Part shown: positions 13,401 to 28,400 of the stretch, piece by piece
How the letters are laid out: each line of letters starts with the position of its first letter
How positions within the stretch are numbered: position 1 is the first letter of the stretch
From: Rhinolophus ferrumequinum
Taxonomy: Eukaryota > Chordata > Mammalia > Chiroptera > Rhinolophidae
Direction of reading: 5' to 3'
Assembly (NCBI RefSeq): GCF_004115265.2
Contig: NC_046293.1
Span: 25,306,173 to 25,370,172, forward strand
DNA: 64,000 nt
Notes under the pieces: generated by a model
What the model was told of the DNA's origin: nothing
Seen by the model: only the letters and a program-made list of their open reading frames with translations
Database searches by the model: none
Program-made: the position numbers and the translations under genes

Positions 13401-16400
13401 ATCCTTGAAGTATATGTTCATATATACAAACCTGTTCTTATATACATATGTGTTATACTTTATAAATATCATTAAAATTAATTTTAATGGATTACTGGTG
13501 TTTGAGAAATAAAAGTTAGGTAGTATGTACATGGCAGTCTCTATATCTGATCAGTCATATTCTAGTTAATAATATAAGTTTCTTCTATGTGGCAAAGAAT
13601 ATAAATTTATTTTTAGCACTAAGATATTTTACTCTAATGCCTCAGATAGAAGCTGATATTTCTAAAGATGGTTTTTGAGATATACTAATGACCCTGAAAG
13701 TTCCTAGTATCTTCTTTCAGGAATAGATTTTGCAATCAGATAATTTGACCTTTGGATTGGGAGGCAGCCAAGATGAACAACACTTGGGTTGAAATGTTTA
13801 CACACTGAATTGGTTAGACAAACAGAATACTGGGTTATGATTATACTTAAAGCACGAGTTCTTAATCTGAATTTCATGGCTGAAATTCAGGAGATCTGTA
13901 CATACCTGAAATGGTATGAAAAACTTGTGTATATGTGCAGACATATATTCTCCCTAGGGAAAAACCTAATAGTGTTCATCAAAGGTTTCTATGAATGCAA
14001 AAAAAGTTTGAGTAACACCAAGTTAAAGAGAGGTAATGAATGAAACGTTCTTTTGATGTTTCATCCAGCCTGAGAATTTCAAATTGCTCTGAATTCATGG
14101 TCTATTTGATACGCATTCAACTGACTGAAACTAAAAGATGATGGGAATCCTTACAGTGAAATTGAGCCCAGCTTCAAGGAACGCTCCAACAACGTAAGCA
14201 GTGAGTAAAATGTCCTCTTCATCTCCAACCTAAACACAAAGGAACAATGAGTCATACAGAGTAGTAGACCATAAAAGAACAGCTACTCTTCTGAAGTGAA
14301 ACTAAATATAAAAGAAACACTGGAACAACTACCATTATTCATAAAGCCCCTGAAAATGTATAATTTTTAAATTAAATGGTTAATAACCATACTATCTGAG
14401 CAAGGTTTCATCACGATCCATTGTAATAATGAAATGAAATATACAATTAATCTCAAGGATACTAAATGACATATATAATTATATTTATGTAGCCTGGTAT
14501 TAGCATGAATTCCAAGCAATTCATAGGAAGAGTCATATTTTACTTTATTTGGTATTAACTTGGAAAAGTATACAAAGAATTTCTGATACAACAGAAAGTT
14601 GCTGTGGAACTTCCTGAACATCTCTGGCAAAGCATCCTAGGAGGTAAAAATAGTCAGGTCCCATAGATTCTTGCAGTGTAAACTTATAAAAACACTTATG
14701 AGTTATGTGGTTTGCAAACTGACACTGCATAAAAATCCCCTATGAAACTTAAACATGAAATCAAGCAGTATCCACGCAAGAGATTCTGATTCAAGAAGTC
14801 AGGAATGAGATACAGGGAAATGGATTTTAATGGGTGCTCTAGTGTATGTACAAATAACATTCAGATGGCACTTGGGATCCATTGATCTAGTATAAACCTT
14901 TTGTTTTACCTATTTAAGCAAAAGGTGACCTCTTCTTCAAAAACAAATATTTCTGAGGAGCTCAGTTTTCAAGGTGTAAATCACTACAGATGGTAGACAC
15001 TAAAATAAGGTGTGGGGACCCAAAGCACACTTAAATTACGGCAAGTTGTATTACTATTCCTCTTCAGTGCAAATTTTTATTTTTCCCTTGCTTCTTTCTC
15101 CCTCCTAATTCAGCGAACACACATACTCATATAATTATGGAAAAAAGATTGGGTAAGATCAGACAAACTGAAGTAGTAATCAGTAATTAATTCAATAAGA
15201 AAGATGTGGAGATGTTTTGGAAGAGAACATGAAAAATTCTGAGTTTTCTACATAGGAACAAGTACTCTTCTCTATCAGGTCCTCTGTTGTGAGAAATAGG
15301 CTTGGAATAATTTAAAGACATTTTTCCCACACTACATTAATAGTAAAGCAATTTGAAAACAATTCACATTAAAATTAAATGCCATACAGAGTTGTCATTC
15401 GCCCATATTTTGAAGTGGATTAGCTTTATATTCCAAAATCCAAGAATAAGAGTGGTGATTATGAAGGAAACAGGAAAAGTCCAGATTTCAGAGGATATCA
15501 GGGCATGCTAAAGTATGATCAGGGATTGTGTTTCCAGAGGGAAATGATAAAGGATACAGAGGATGGGATGGAGGTGGATAGCTATTTGCAAAGAAAGGAA
15601 ATCAGAAGGAAGGGAGAGTGCTTAGTGATTTACTTAAATATAGACAGGAAAAGGGAAGGATTACTATCAAGGACAAAGTTCATGTCATTTACATTCTGAC
15701 CTAGGGCAAACTAGGCCTTCAGGCTTTTACTTGAGAGGGTATTGGAAGAGTGCTTCATTGAAACAATGTACTGGATGCTCTCCCTCCAATTTTCTTGCTA
15801 TCCTTGAATAGGAATTAATTATCTATTCAAGGCCCTTTTCTATAACATATTGTCTGGCGCACCAGGTTTATGTTTCCTCTCTAAGTTTCTTTTCTCTTCC
15901 CTATCTCCTATTTCCAGTTTATCTACTGAAAGAGATGGATTCTGTGGAAGGGCTAAAGACAGTAAGGCAAGTAATAGATTCATGAGGAGTTGTATCTAGA
16001 TTATGCTTATCATGCAAGCAGCAGGAATGATGATGTTGACCAGTACTCCACAGGCCTATGACCGCAGCAGACTCAGGGGGCGTAATATTGAGAAGAAAAA
16101 TATTCATGTTCCAGATCAGTTAGGCCAAAGGCAGGGAAGATTATACATACGCAAAGGAGGAAGGAAAGTCTACTTCTGTTAATCTCTTACCTCCCAGGCA
16201 TTGTTGAAAAGCTTGCCATCACTTTTGAAGCAGCCATTGCTTTCCTGTTGGCTTGAAAGCCAGATCAAGGTCTGTTGTTGAACTTGTTCATCAATGAAAA
16301 TATATTTCTTCATTCCCTCTAATGTCTTAAAAGTAAGGGCACTGAGCCTGTAATGCAAATCACCAGTTAGACAAAAGTTAGATAAGAAAGATGATGTCAG

Positions 16401-19400
16401 CTACTCAACAGTTTCATCACCATTGTTCCCTTTGGGTGATCGATTCATCTATTAATAATTTGTCTAATGTTGACTATAATGAGTCTTTATTGATAGTGGC
16501 TCTTCCCTTTGGCAGTAAAATGTTTTGAACAGCAACATGTGAAAACAAAAGTAGGTAATTTCCAGCATGTTTGCATACAAAATTCTTGATATATGGTTCA
16601 TTGGATTATCCACATATGGAAAGAGAGTGAGTGTAATTAGATGCTTTGGTGCCTTCTAGTGTTACTCTCCTGAATCTACATGGGACTCTGAGAAGTGCAG
16701 ACTATGCTGTGGAATTTTCTGTGGAATTAACAAGCTGTGGAAGTAGACGGGGTGTCATTAAATTTGCCATGAGACTCGAGGTATAGTGTATTAGAATTAA
16801 AATAATCAAATATTTTAGTTTTATCTGATTTACCCCTGTGAATTCACTTTGAAACCCACTTTGCTTTTTAATCCCCACTGAACTCTCTTCCCCTCATTCT
16901 CACAGAAGCCCTCCTCAGATCATTCCTCCATTATTTAAAATAAAATTTTCATGTCTCACCATAAGCTTCCTTTCTGATTCCTTTGCCAAAACATACTATA
17001 TGAGCCATCAGGGTTTTTGAAAGACAATTGCTTTTGATAACCTAAAATACAACATGGTAGGAGGTTATTTTGTTTAATCTAAGAAAGTTAGAAAAAGAAT
17101 GGTGTAGTGCAAGCCGTGTGTTTAGGTGTTAGACAGACATAAATTACTAGGATGATCATTTCAGTTTAATTTCTGAAACTCAAGCTCTCTATCCATAGTG
17201 AGGGAACATAGTTCCTACCTTGTAGGATTTTAATGACAAATACAAGATGACATGTGACTAAGCCTGGCTCAATAAATAGCATTCACTAATTGTTTAATAT
17301 CTTTTTATTAAGTTTATTTTACTTCAGTGTCATCTTTCTGAAAAACAAACAAACAAAACCCCAAGAAATCATACCCCTGGACTTTTCTTTAACATCACAT
17401 TTTACAAAGTTTATACTTATTTTTTCTACATACAAATCCAATCATTTCATTGCAATGGAACACAACTGAAAGACAAATATAGAAGTTGATAAATAAACCA
17501 TTTCTAGCTACTAGAATAGCAACAACAACAAACAAGGTAGCTTGGCAAAATATTAGGTATTAAAAACTGGTCTTATTATTGGAAAGGTTATAGTTCTAAA
17601 TTGTGAAACTAAATGACCACAAAGGTATTAAAATCTGGAAAAACCTCCAAAATACTAAAAAGAAAACACAAAAACATAGCTTGGACTCAAGAGTACCTCA
17701 GTTCAGATCCACTTTTTCCCCATGAGACTATTTTATAAATAACATCTTTTTGACATGTTGGTATCAGTAACAACTGATTTCATCTACTATGAGCAGAAAT
17801 TACTTAAATATTCTCACCATTAGATAAGAAAAGAAAAGCCTTAGATTTAACTTCCTCTGTCAATTGTTTGGTAGATTTCAGATAGTCAAGGACATAGGTA
17901 TCAGACGCTAGAAGGGCAATATTTGGTTCTCCACATCCACAGGGCATTTGGAGAAGATTCTCCAGATTCTGCATTGCAAGTCCTAGAAGATCCCCTTAAA
18001 ATAGGAAAAGCAGGAAGTTACTATTACTTAAAGATGGCATCTCAGCATTAATAACTATAGATAAAAGAGACATAGTGCAAGTACAAAATATTTAAAATTT
18101 AATCTAAAAGGTAGAAACAGGGCAATTTTTCATGAAGTAATTCTAAAGAGGAGATAGACATGAAGTGTGATGTTAAAGGGGCTTCTGGTATGAAAATTAT
18201 TTCTGCAAATCTCATTACCAGATAGTGTGTTTCTTGCCTGTTTGTTTTTTGAGAAACTGACTCTATAAAATGTAAACTGTGATCCATCCCTTCCTAAAAA
18301 GTGTTAACGTTAATGATAGACATAGAAGTTTGACTTTTGTAAAACAGATTTCTCCTATAACTGAGGAAATGCTTAGCATCTTTAATAAGCAAAGATTATT
18401 CTGATTCTCCAAAGGGGAATTTAATATTTCAGGTTAATGGGCTATAATAGAACACTTTGTTTTCTAAACACCAATTACCATGCACCAGAACAAGTGTTTC
18501 CCAGAAACAGATTTGAAAATGGTACTGTAATTTTTTCAGATCCCATATACAAACAAACATAGAGGATAATCCTCAACAATAATAATTCTCTTAAATTGAT
18601 GGCATGAGAAAAATCTCTCCATCCTGTTAATTTTAAGGAACTTTTAAAAGACCACCTCAATCAAGATTTTTAAATCATTGTGAAACACACAATTTAACCA
18701 ACTTACCCACAACAGTGAAAAAGGCCCTGGCGGATCCTTCTACCACACCATGTGGCAAATCTAAAACTATCTGTGTGAAGGCTTTGGTACCTGGAAAGAA
18801 AATGTTAATAAAATAGGTAATGTAATGATAAGGTAATGTTCCTTTTAAACAATAGCACAAGTTTTGTGGGACAAACATATTAGGAAATAAATTCCATTAT
18901 TTTTATTTCATAAGTTGCTTTTTAGAAGAGATGAAATGGAGGTTTAGATTTAGCTTGTAATTACAATACATTCACAAAATGATATATAAATTTCTATGTT
19001 AAATAATGACACCTATTCTCCATTAGTTTATTGCCTGAACTGTTTAAGAATGAAAAAAATATTAAAAAAAAACCCTACTGACTATGACATATAAAACAGC
19101 ACATACAAAAGGTAAAGTTTAGAGAATTCTATCAGGCATTAAAATCATATCATCATCAACCAGATAAAACAATACTCATGATTACCATAAAACAGGGGCA
19201 ATGATTGAGGGGCTATAATTTATCTACGGGTTGTTTCATTCCAAGAGTAAAAAGCAAAGGTTACATTATTTGCTATCTGGGCATAATTCTGATTTTCCAC
19301 TGTTTAATGTTGTGCCAATCATGTGACAAAAGGAGCCAAAAGTATAAGGATGGGAAAAATAGGCTGAGGCAGGCCAATGTTATGGGTGAACTGAAAAAAA

Positions 19401-22400
19401 AAGTCATAAATATACCTTTTGTTTGTTAAAATTATACAATGAAGACAGGGCATGAAATAAAATAATCCCCCATTAGGTATTTAGAATGAAATCACTGAGG
19501 TACTCAGTATGGCAAGTGGACTAACGTGAAAGGAGAAGAAATAAAGTGATCCTGTTAATAAATTTTCTTTAGGACTAATTTGACCACCTAAAAGATCCTC
19601 TTACCTTTTGTACAGATAAGGAAACTTTGAGTCATTTCTTTTTCAATACCTTCAGGCTGTCAAAGAATAAACAAAAAACAAACACAAAATAATGAGTCTG
19701 GACCATCTTTCCATGAAGGAAAGGTAATCAAGCAATCAGCTTACATAGACATGGCTGGACATGTTTGTTCCTGGAAGGAGATCCATTTTATTGTCCCCTT
19801 CTGTTTATATCTGGAAGCCACTGTACATTACCAACACCCATGTTGGGCCCTGTGTTCCCATAGTTAGGGCAGAGATAACTGATGTCATTGTGGGACACCT
19901 TGATCCTGTCTGGCATCTCCAGTAGACAAATAAGTGTTTTGCACAGTAGGAACAAGCCAAGAGGCGAAGTGAGAATACTTTCAATGACAAGCATTGATTC
20001 TTTTTGAGGATGATGAGAACTACATAAGAGTGTAGGACTAGTAGGTCTGTCTCAGATTTGAGTGTTAAAAAAGGAATGGAAGAAGAACAAGTGTTCAGGA
20101 AACCTCACACATCTAGAGCAAACCAAAAAAAAAAAAACAAAAAACATCAAGCCTGTTTCAAGTGATAATTTTTACTATCCTGGGCCGGGTACTAATTAGA
20201 AAAGGATGGATTTTATTGCTGTTTTAATTCATTTAAAATGACATGTCTTGTCTCAAAAGTAACTATGGTCAATTAATTAAGTCTCTTCAAGGAGAATGTC
20301 TTTTAATATTTAACCTATCAGATACTATCTATTTCTTATCTGGAAGAGCTTGGTAGTTTTGCGTGTACATACCTCTACCAATAAACTTTTGACCACAGTA
20401 TCTTTCCAGTTTAGATTTCGCTGCTCGGTTGTTCCATTTGGGCAAGCACTACTTTGTTTGGACTCAGCAACTACAGTGATATTCACTTTACCTGGAAAAC
20501 ATTCCCAAACATAAGTTAAATTAACCATTGGCCTCTTCTGAAATGGGAAATGAGAGTCTGTGAATCACATCTTGAATTGGATGAATTGAATTCTATCATA
20601 TTTATGCGTAGACCAAAATAACCTGCTCTTTCTCCTGACTGGACACAATTTGGTATGTTCTATTTTATTTCTTTCAAGATTCTTTATAGTAAATAAGTGT
20701 CTCATTTACTTAACTAGAACTTATGAAATTAAAGAAAAATAATAATTCTGCAAAGCCAACTGAGGCATTTCCTTGATATTGACTGTTTATACAGGTTAGA
20801 CACGACAATATAGGGAGATACAATTAGATAACCAGAGTTCCTAATTTTTTTCCAAGATCAAACAAACAAAAATAATAAAATATGACACAATGGAAAGAGC
20901 ACTGGATTTAAATCAAGTGCTAGAAAGGAATCCATTGTTTTTAACTCCCTGTGACTTTATAGTTCACATAAATTTCCTACTTATAAAAATTAGAGGATTG
21001 AAAAACATAATTATTTTGGTTTAATATTACCTTATGCCTATGTACCAATATCATATCCTTGTTTTTTTTTTGTTGATGTGTTTTGTTTTGGTTTGTTTTT
21101 TTTAGGAAGCCCTTGATACTTCAATCTTAGAACTGCATCCTCCACTTAATGCCATAAAACCATACAAGTTAGTACAGTATTGTATCTCAATTTCCAGGGT
21201 AAGATTTTTGAAGACCTTGTATAGTTAGAAAAATTGAGAAACTTAAAATCTAATAGGAAAGCTAATCTTTGGCAGATCAACATCACAGGTAAACTAAAAT
21301 GAGCTGATAAAATATTCTTTGTTGCTACAATAATACAATGAATATAGGATATGAAATAGAGGAAATTTTAATGACACTTAATTTTTTAAATTAGTTATAA
21401 TGTGTATTATGCCTCTACCACATCTAGCATTCTTTGTTTACTAGACTCTTTTTAACTTTTCCCTTCCCTTACATTTTCAACAAGACACCTTCAAACTTGT
21501 TTTTCTTTAATGTAGATAATATATGCACTGAGACAATAGTCTTCTCAGTGTTTGATCTCCATCCATGTAGTCAGTTTTTTCGGTGTCTCATGATATGTGA
21601 TATATTTAGTAAATCTGCAACTCATGGCAATCATTTTGCTTGAGAAGCAATTTTTGTATAGGTGATATAGGTTCGTGATGATAGGTGAAGGAACAAATGA
21701 GAAGTAAAGGAACTGGTCAGTATTAATCAACATATGGCCTTCATTTGGAATAATATATAGACTTGATAGGTCATGCAAATTAACATTTGTATTGTATTTT
21801 GATCACATTATGCTTTTCTAGAACTGAAGGGTGGTTTTGCTCTACACAAGCATTAGCAACCAGAAATTAGATTATACACATAGAATTTTTAATGAAGAAT
21901 TATTTAAAAGGAGAATTAAAAATGTGATGGAGAAAGTTGTGTTTATATAGAGAATTTAAGGAAAATAAACAGAAGCAATAAAAATGGGCTGGTTTTCCAT
22001 GAGAGATTGGCATAGGTACAGCTGATTACCCAATTTCTTAGGTGCAAGAGTCCAGACATATGTTTTCCTCTCTCCAGCTTGAATAATCTCACTGCCATTG
22101 TTTTTAGGGGTCTGGATATTTGCCTCAAAATTCTGAGATGATTCCAGTTGAACAGAAATCTAAAAAAGAGTCATGGTAATGAGAGTAGCACTCTAAATAC
22201 TTTGCTATTAACTATTCCTCCTCATATCTTGAGAAAATTCTGCTTTATCTGTTTTGTTTTAAGTTAACAAAAATAAAAGATACCAAATGACTCCTTTCAC
22301 AAGAAGATAAATATGGTAGAACACATATCATTATGAAATGACATCCTCAAAGCAGTATTTAAATCATTGCTGTGCATCACAGCAATTGCTTTTGCTTGAG

Positions 22401-25400
22401 GAATATGGAAACAACTTATATCACTTTATAGGACCATTTTGCATTTGAGAATAAAAAATATGGCAATATTCAACGAAAATATTAAGGACTCTTTTGCCCT
22501 TGTTAGATTTTTGTCTCGAGAGCAAAGGGAACAACTTACCTCTGCACATGTATTCAGGTAGCTGAAAACACTGACAATCACATCGGATTGTTCATTTCGA
22601 ACAACTGAAAATGGTAAGGTCATTTCAACAAAAAAAGATTGGGAGACTTCCAGAGCAATTGTTGACGAAATGCCAAATCCAGCATCTCCATTCACACAGA
22701 AGCCATTTGTTTCCCATTGAGTTATAGTGTCGGGAATGAGGAATGAAAGATTTGCTGAACCTGAGGAACTACAAGGCTAGATTATTAGTGAAATGCATTT
22801 TTGTGTATAGGTGTAAATTAAGAAACTAAATTTAGTCCAGAACAAGCAAAAAATTAATAATTGAAGGTTAAAAATGAATTACAGAGTTTGGATAGGCATC
22901 AGATAAAAGCTTTGAGAGCTGTATTTCTATGAAATTAACCTTAAAACGATCACATTTCTTTAAACACCACATTATTTTTTTTAAATTGAGGCATCTTACA
23001 TCTATCTTATTAATAGATGAAATTAATAAATGAGAAACAAGGCTGGAGAAAAAAATAAAATACATGTTTAGGACACATAAATGAATGGTATATATTTTAC
23101 AAATACGGTATTGCTTTATATACCCAGAAATAAAATTCAATAAATAATAACAGTAAGAAAATAGAAATGTAGACACACAGGAGAAAAAATTTAAAAGCTC
23201 ACTTGACTCTGACGAGGTCCCATATCCATGTCTCTGGAAAGTTTGCTCTTACTGTTTCCATTTTAGCCCATTCTACAGAGTCAGAGTTGTCCTTCGTGAC
23301 TTCACCAGGTAAAAGAATAGAGAAATGCTTTATTTAGAGAGAATAAAAATACATGTTTCAATGACACACACCTATAATCTACATCTTTAACGCGCATACT
23401 TAGTGTGAAGCAGTATTGGGATTTACTCCTGGGGCTCATTACCTAAATATACATAGCAACCTAGGCATCAGCATTTCGGTTCTCAAGTCTCTCCCATTAT
23501 TGGAAGCAACAACAAACAGTCAGACTACATTGTTCCACCACAGCCAAATTTAGAGAAAGTGAGGTCTATTCACTGAATCGTGTGTCTCATCTGAAATCCT
23601 GGTTTCTGCCAGAAAGCCGTCTGGTGCCTGCCAATTCTTCTATGCTAACAATCACTTTCACTAAAGCTTCTAATGACATTAATATTGCTAATTATGAAGA
23701 ACACTTTTTTTTTCGTTTCCTTGGCCTCTAGGCTATATTTGACATTCTTATAATCACTGTGTCTTTCTCAGTCACTATTGTAAACTTCCATAACATCACA
23801 TCCTTCTAGTTTTCTTCTCATCTCTTTTGTCACTCTTGTTTTGCTATTCTCATTTGAGCATGTAATCTCTGCATCCTTGACTTGCTCCTAAGAGCTCTGT
23901 TTTAGGTTCTCTTGTTCTTACTGTGCACTGTCTCCTACTGATATCCTCACACAGGCTTCATTACAATACTTATGCTGAAGTCCCCTAATCTGTGTCTCCC
24001 ACCTGGACTTCTCTTCTGAGCTCCATGTTGCACATGCAACATGCTTGTGCACGTGTCTTTTTTGATGTTTTATAGGCATTTCAAATGAAACTGTTCCAAA
24101 AGTAAGCTCATTATGTCCTCCCCTGCTTCTCTCCAGTGTTTGCCATCTCTATGAAAGGTACCAAAATCTATCCATTCACCCAAATCAGAAATTGAAGAAT
24201 TGTCCTTGACCCTTCCCCCCTCATCCTGGATTTCCTATCATAACCAACCAAATGAAAGTAACTTGAAAACAGTCTTTTTATAGTAGTTCAAGCACCACAG
24301 TCCCTCAACTCAATTACTAGCCCAAGTCCCAATCCATTTTTCTACAGAACAGCCAGAGACATTTTTTGAAAACACATATTAAATTGTCTGCTTAAAACTT
24401 GTCAATAGTGTATTACTGCATTAAAATGAATTCTAAATTCTTTAAATGCCCTACAATGTCTTCGTGATCTGTGTGTCCCTTTTGCTTTAGCTGTCTTTAC
24501 TCTTGCCCTTGCCCCATGCTTTCTGCCATTCTGAAGTGCTTTTAGTTTCTTTATTTTTCATAATACTTTCCTCTCTGCTTGCAGTGCCCTTCTAATTCTT
24601 CTTTGTGGTGTATTATCATTCACCTTTCAGGTCTTAGTATAAATATAAATGTTGCTTCTTCCAGGAGGACATAATAGGCTATTGAGAAATTTAGGTCTCT
24701 CCTGTTGATCTTATTTCGATTTAATACACTCTTCCCAGGTTTTGGGAATTACCTGTTTTACTGTGAGGCTTCGCTGTTAGACTAAAAATTCCAGGAAAAC
24801 AGAGATTACGCCATTGTATTTACAATATGTAACTAATTCCTGGCCTCAATAAGTGTTTGTTGAGTGAATTAATAAATGAATAACTGAAGAAAGAAGATAT
24901 TAAAATGAAAGACTTTGAGTTTCAGTACATTTTATTTCAGCACATTTTAGTCAAACATACTAAAAAAATTTAGATGTTTCTGATAAAGTTAAGTAAATAT
25001 GGTTTAATTTAGTAGCAGAAAAGTAGACAGCTTCAACCTTCTGACCGGGTTGAAACTTCAAAGTAGTTTCAACTTCTGGACTTTAGAAGGCCTCTTTAAC
25101 TCATTGAATCTACCCTTGTATAAAGTTGCCAAACCTTTCATTTTTCTCAAGTGGAGTTTCTGATACCCATGTTCAGGATCAGACCCACTTCAATTACTGG
25201 ATTAATCTCAACGGCAGGCCAGAGGGATTTAAGGAATGCTATTCAAGTATTTTCAGATCTGGAATACAGCTTTGATTTTGGTTCTATTCTGACGACCTTG
25301 TTTCATTTTGCTTCTCAGATGAAATTTCTGTATTGGAAATCTGCCTAATTACCTTATTCATGTAAGACTGTGACTAACTTTTGTGCTTATGGTCCTTCTA

Positions 25401-28400
25401 ATAGGAAATAACTAGTACTTGAACACATTTCTCTGATGCCAGCCATTTGGCCTGGGAATCAAAATATCCTCTGCCTTGAACTCTGGGAATTGTGGTTTAT
25501 ATATAATAAGGGTATAAGATCCCCACAGGATACCTCATACCCTTGTATCATACTCACTTGTAATGACTGTCCTCCTATGTCACCACCCATTGCCTTCTCC
25601 TATACCGTTCTAATATTGTATTCTACCAATAACAATAAATTTCCACTCGTATCTGAAGCGAATTCTTCTTTTTAGCCCAAACCATTTCTATCCTGCCTTA
25701 TTCTGCTTTATTTTGCAAAATGTGTAGTTGTAGCCCAAAACATGTAAAATCCAATTTTTTAAAATAATTTTATCCCAAATATGCCCCATTCCATAAAATC
25801 CTTTTTGCCATCTTCCAGATACAAAATTCTACATTACCCACATGCAATTCTAGATGGGGCACTGGATATCAGTTCATATAATTCTCTGTCTAGTTCCAAT
25901 GGCATAGGAAATGGCATCCTCTCCATTGAACATATTTTTGGTTTCCGGTAATGGAGATTGGTAAAGATTTTCAGACCCATATCCTTCAAAGAAACAAACA
26001 GCAAAAGAAAAGTGCGTTCCTTTCATGCAAGACCTAAAAAAGGCCTATCAGCTACATTATAATGATATAATGTGTGTATATATATATATATATATATACT
26101 ATCTCTTCTAGCAGGGGTCTGGGATTTAAAAAGTCAAGTCACTTCTATTTGATATATGGCAAAGGAAAAACAATAATCAGTCTGATTTATCTAGCACTCC
26201 TCACTATGTGCTAAATTTTTGCTAAGTATTTTATATCATTTCCATTTGATTCTAAGAGAAAATTACTTATAAGATAAGCACTAGTGGAGCGGCCTGATGG
26301 CTCAGTTGTTTAGAGCGTGAGCTCGCAACAACAAGGTTGCCGGTTTAATTCCTGCATGGTATGGTGGGCTGCGCCCCCTGCAACTAAAGATTGAAAACGG
26401 CGACTGAACTTGGAGCTGAGCTGCACCTTCCACAACTAGATTGAAGGACAACTACTTGGATCTGGTGGGTCCAGGAGAAACACTGTCCCTCAATATTCCC
26501 CAATAAAATGAAAAAAAAAAGAGATAAGCACTATCATTAACCTGATTAACAGCAAAGACACACACGTACAAGTCAATAATATGGAGAGCAGGGACTTAAA
26601 CTAAAGTCTATCTAATTCTATGCCCATTTTCTTCTATACCTAAGACTTCAATTATAAAGGTCCTTTCATGGAGGTCTCAGCATATCTAATTGATAATCCA
26701 GGTAGGATGAAACCCAGATTATATTCTAGCGTCTTGATTTGAAGATTTCTGTATAAGATTTATCACAATAAATTGAAGACTATCTCATTACTTCAAACAT
26801 GAAATTTTATAATTTCAGCTCCCACTTATTTTATTTGCAACAAAAGAAAAAAAATCAACGAAAACTAATATCTCCTTTTTATAGTGATAAATTATTATTT
26901 CACTTTTTATAGTGAAATGATAATTTCCAAGTGCTCTTTAAGCAGGTAACCGACACCTATCTCAAAGAATAGGGAAAAAAAAACTACATAATCAATAAAC
27001 ATAGATATACATTATGAATACTAAAATTAAAATGGAGATAAAATAATTTTTAAAATTTTAGGTGATCTTACCCTGACAATATCATAGGTGTCTCCATCCT
27101 CATTGTTGCTTACAGCTACGTAATACAAACCATTATAAAACATATCCTTCTGAGGAATGCAAGGGTCTACTTTGCCATCATCAAGGTTGAGACCATTATA
27201 GAAATAACCATAGAGTTCTACATATGGAAGAAGGTCGTACACCTATGAGAAAAAAAAAAAATCACATGGTTCCTAATGATTTTAAGCATTCATTTTATTT
27301 TTACAAACTTGACAAACTTGTCCCATAACTGTTTATTCTTGTTTTTTTCTTTAACAGCATAGTTATAACATTGAATCCAACACTTTTGAGTCAACTCATT
27401 CTTTCAGAAGAGGAAACCTTCAATTTTAGGTGATCAATGACATGTTTACAAAAATTTTCAGCTCTGGTGAAGAAATTAGGACAGCATGTAAGAAAGAGCA
27501 GCCTGAAGATCTATAGCTTAATTCAAGGCCTACTGTACAGATAATTCATTGCAATTCTGATGCAAGAACTTTCAAGTCTGGAGGAAAATGGTGGCTGCTC
27601 TATTCTAAATCTTCTCAAATATCCTTTCAAAGAAAACACAAAATCAGGGAGAAGTAATAAAGTCCATGACATGTGTCTTTAACATTACTAGGATACAGAT
27701 AATACTGTGACCTCCAAATTATTTGTTAGTAGAGAAATAGACACCAAGTTCCAACAGAGCTTCTACTGCTGCTGAACATCTGTGGATATGGAAAGCTGGA
27801 GAAAGAAGGCTTGAGAGACTACATGAAAAAAAGAAAAGAATGGCTTGGAGAAATTAGAGGAAATACACAAAGTCAACTCCAAATAAAAGGAAGTACAACA
27901 TTAAGTGTCAAAAAATGAATAATAGTCCTCAGATCAATAGTTACCAGTCTAGGAAACAGGGAAAGGCTTGAAATGAATGGGTCTGGAAGTGGCAGCTTCC
28001 AAACAGCATGGCTGATAGGAAATCATCAGATCATTCAAAGACGTATGGTGATCCTTGGAAACAGAGCACTTAAAGGAGGAAAGGTTGTAAAAGGGTAAAA
28101 TTTAGGACACTGCAGAAACAAAAGAGGAATAAAATATGCTAATCTGTCCACTCCTATTTCTATCACCAACAACATTTTTATTAAAGACATTGCATTTCAT
28201 GAAAACAATAGGAAAGATTACTCTTTGCATATGAACACTGTCCACAAAATATCAAGAACTGAAAAAAAATTAATTCTAATAAAGATGCTTTAAGATTAAG
28301 GAGAAATAAATGCTACAGTATTAGGAGCTCAAGAAAAAAATAGAAAGAAAACGTTAAAAAGTAGCATAAGAAAAAAATAAGAAAAAATAATAAAAATGGG

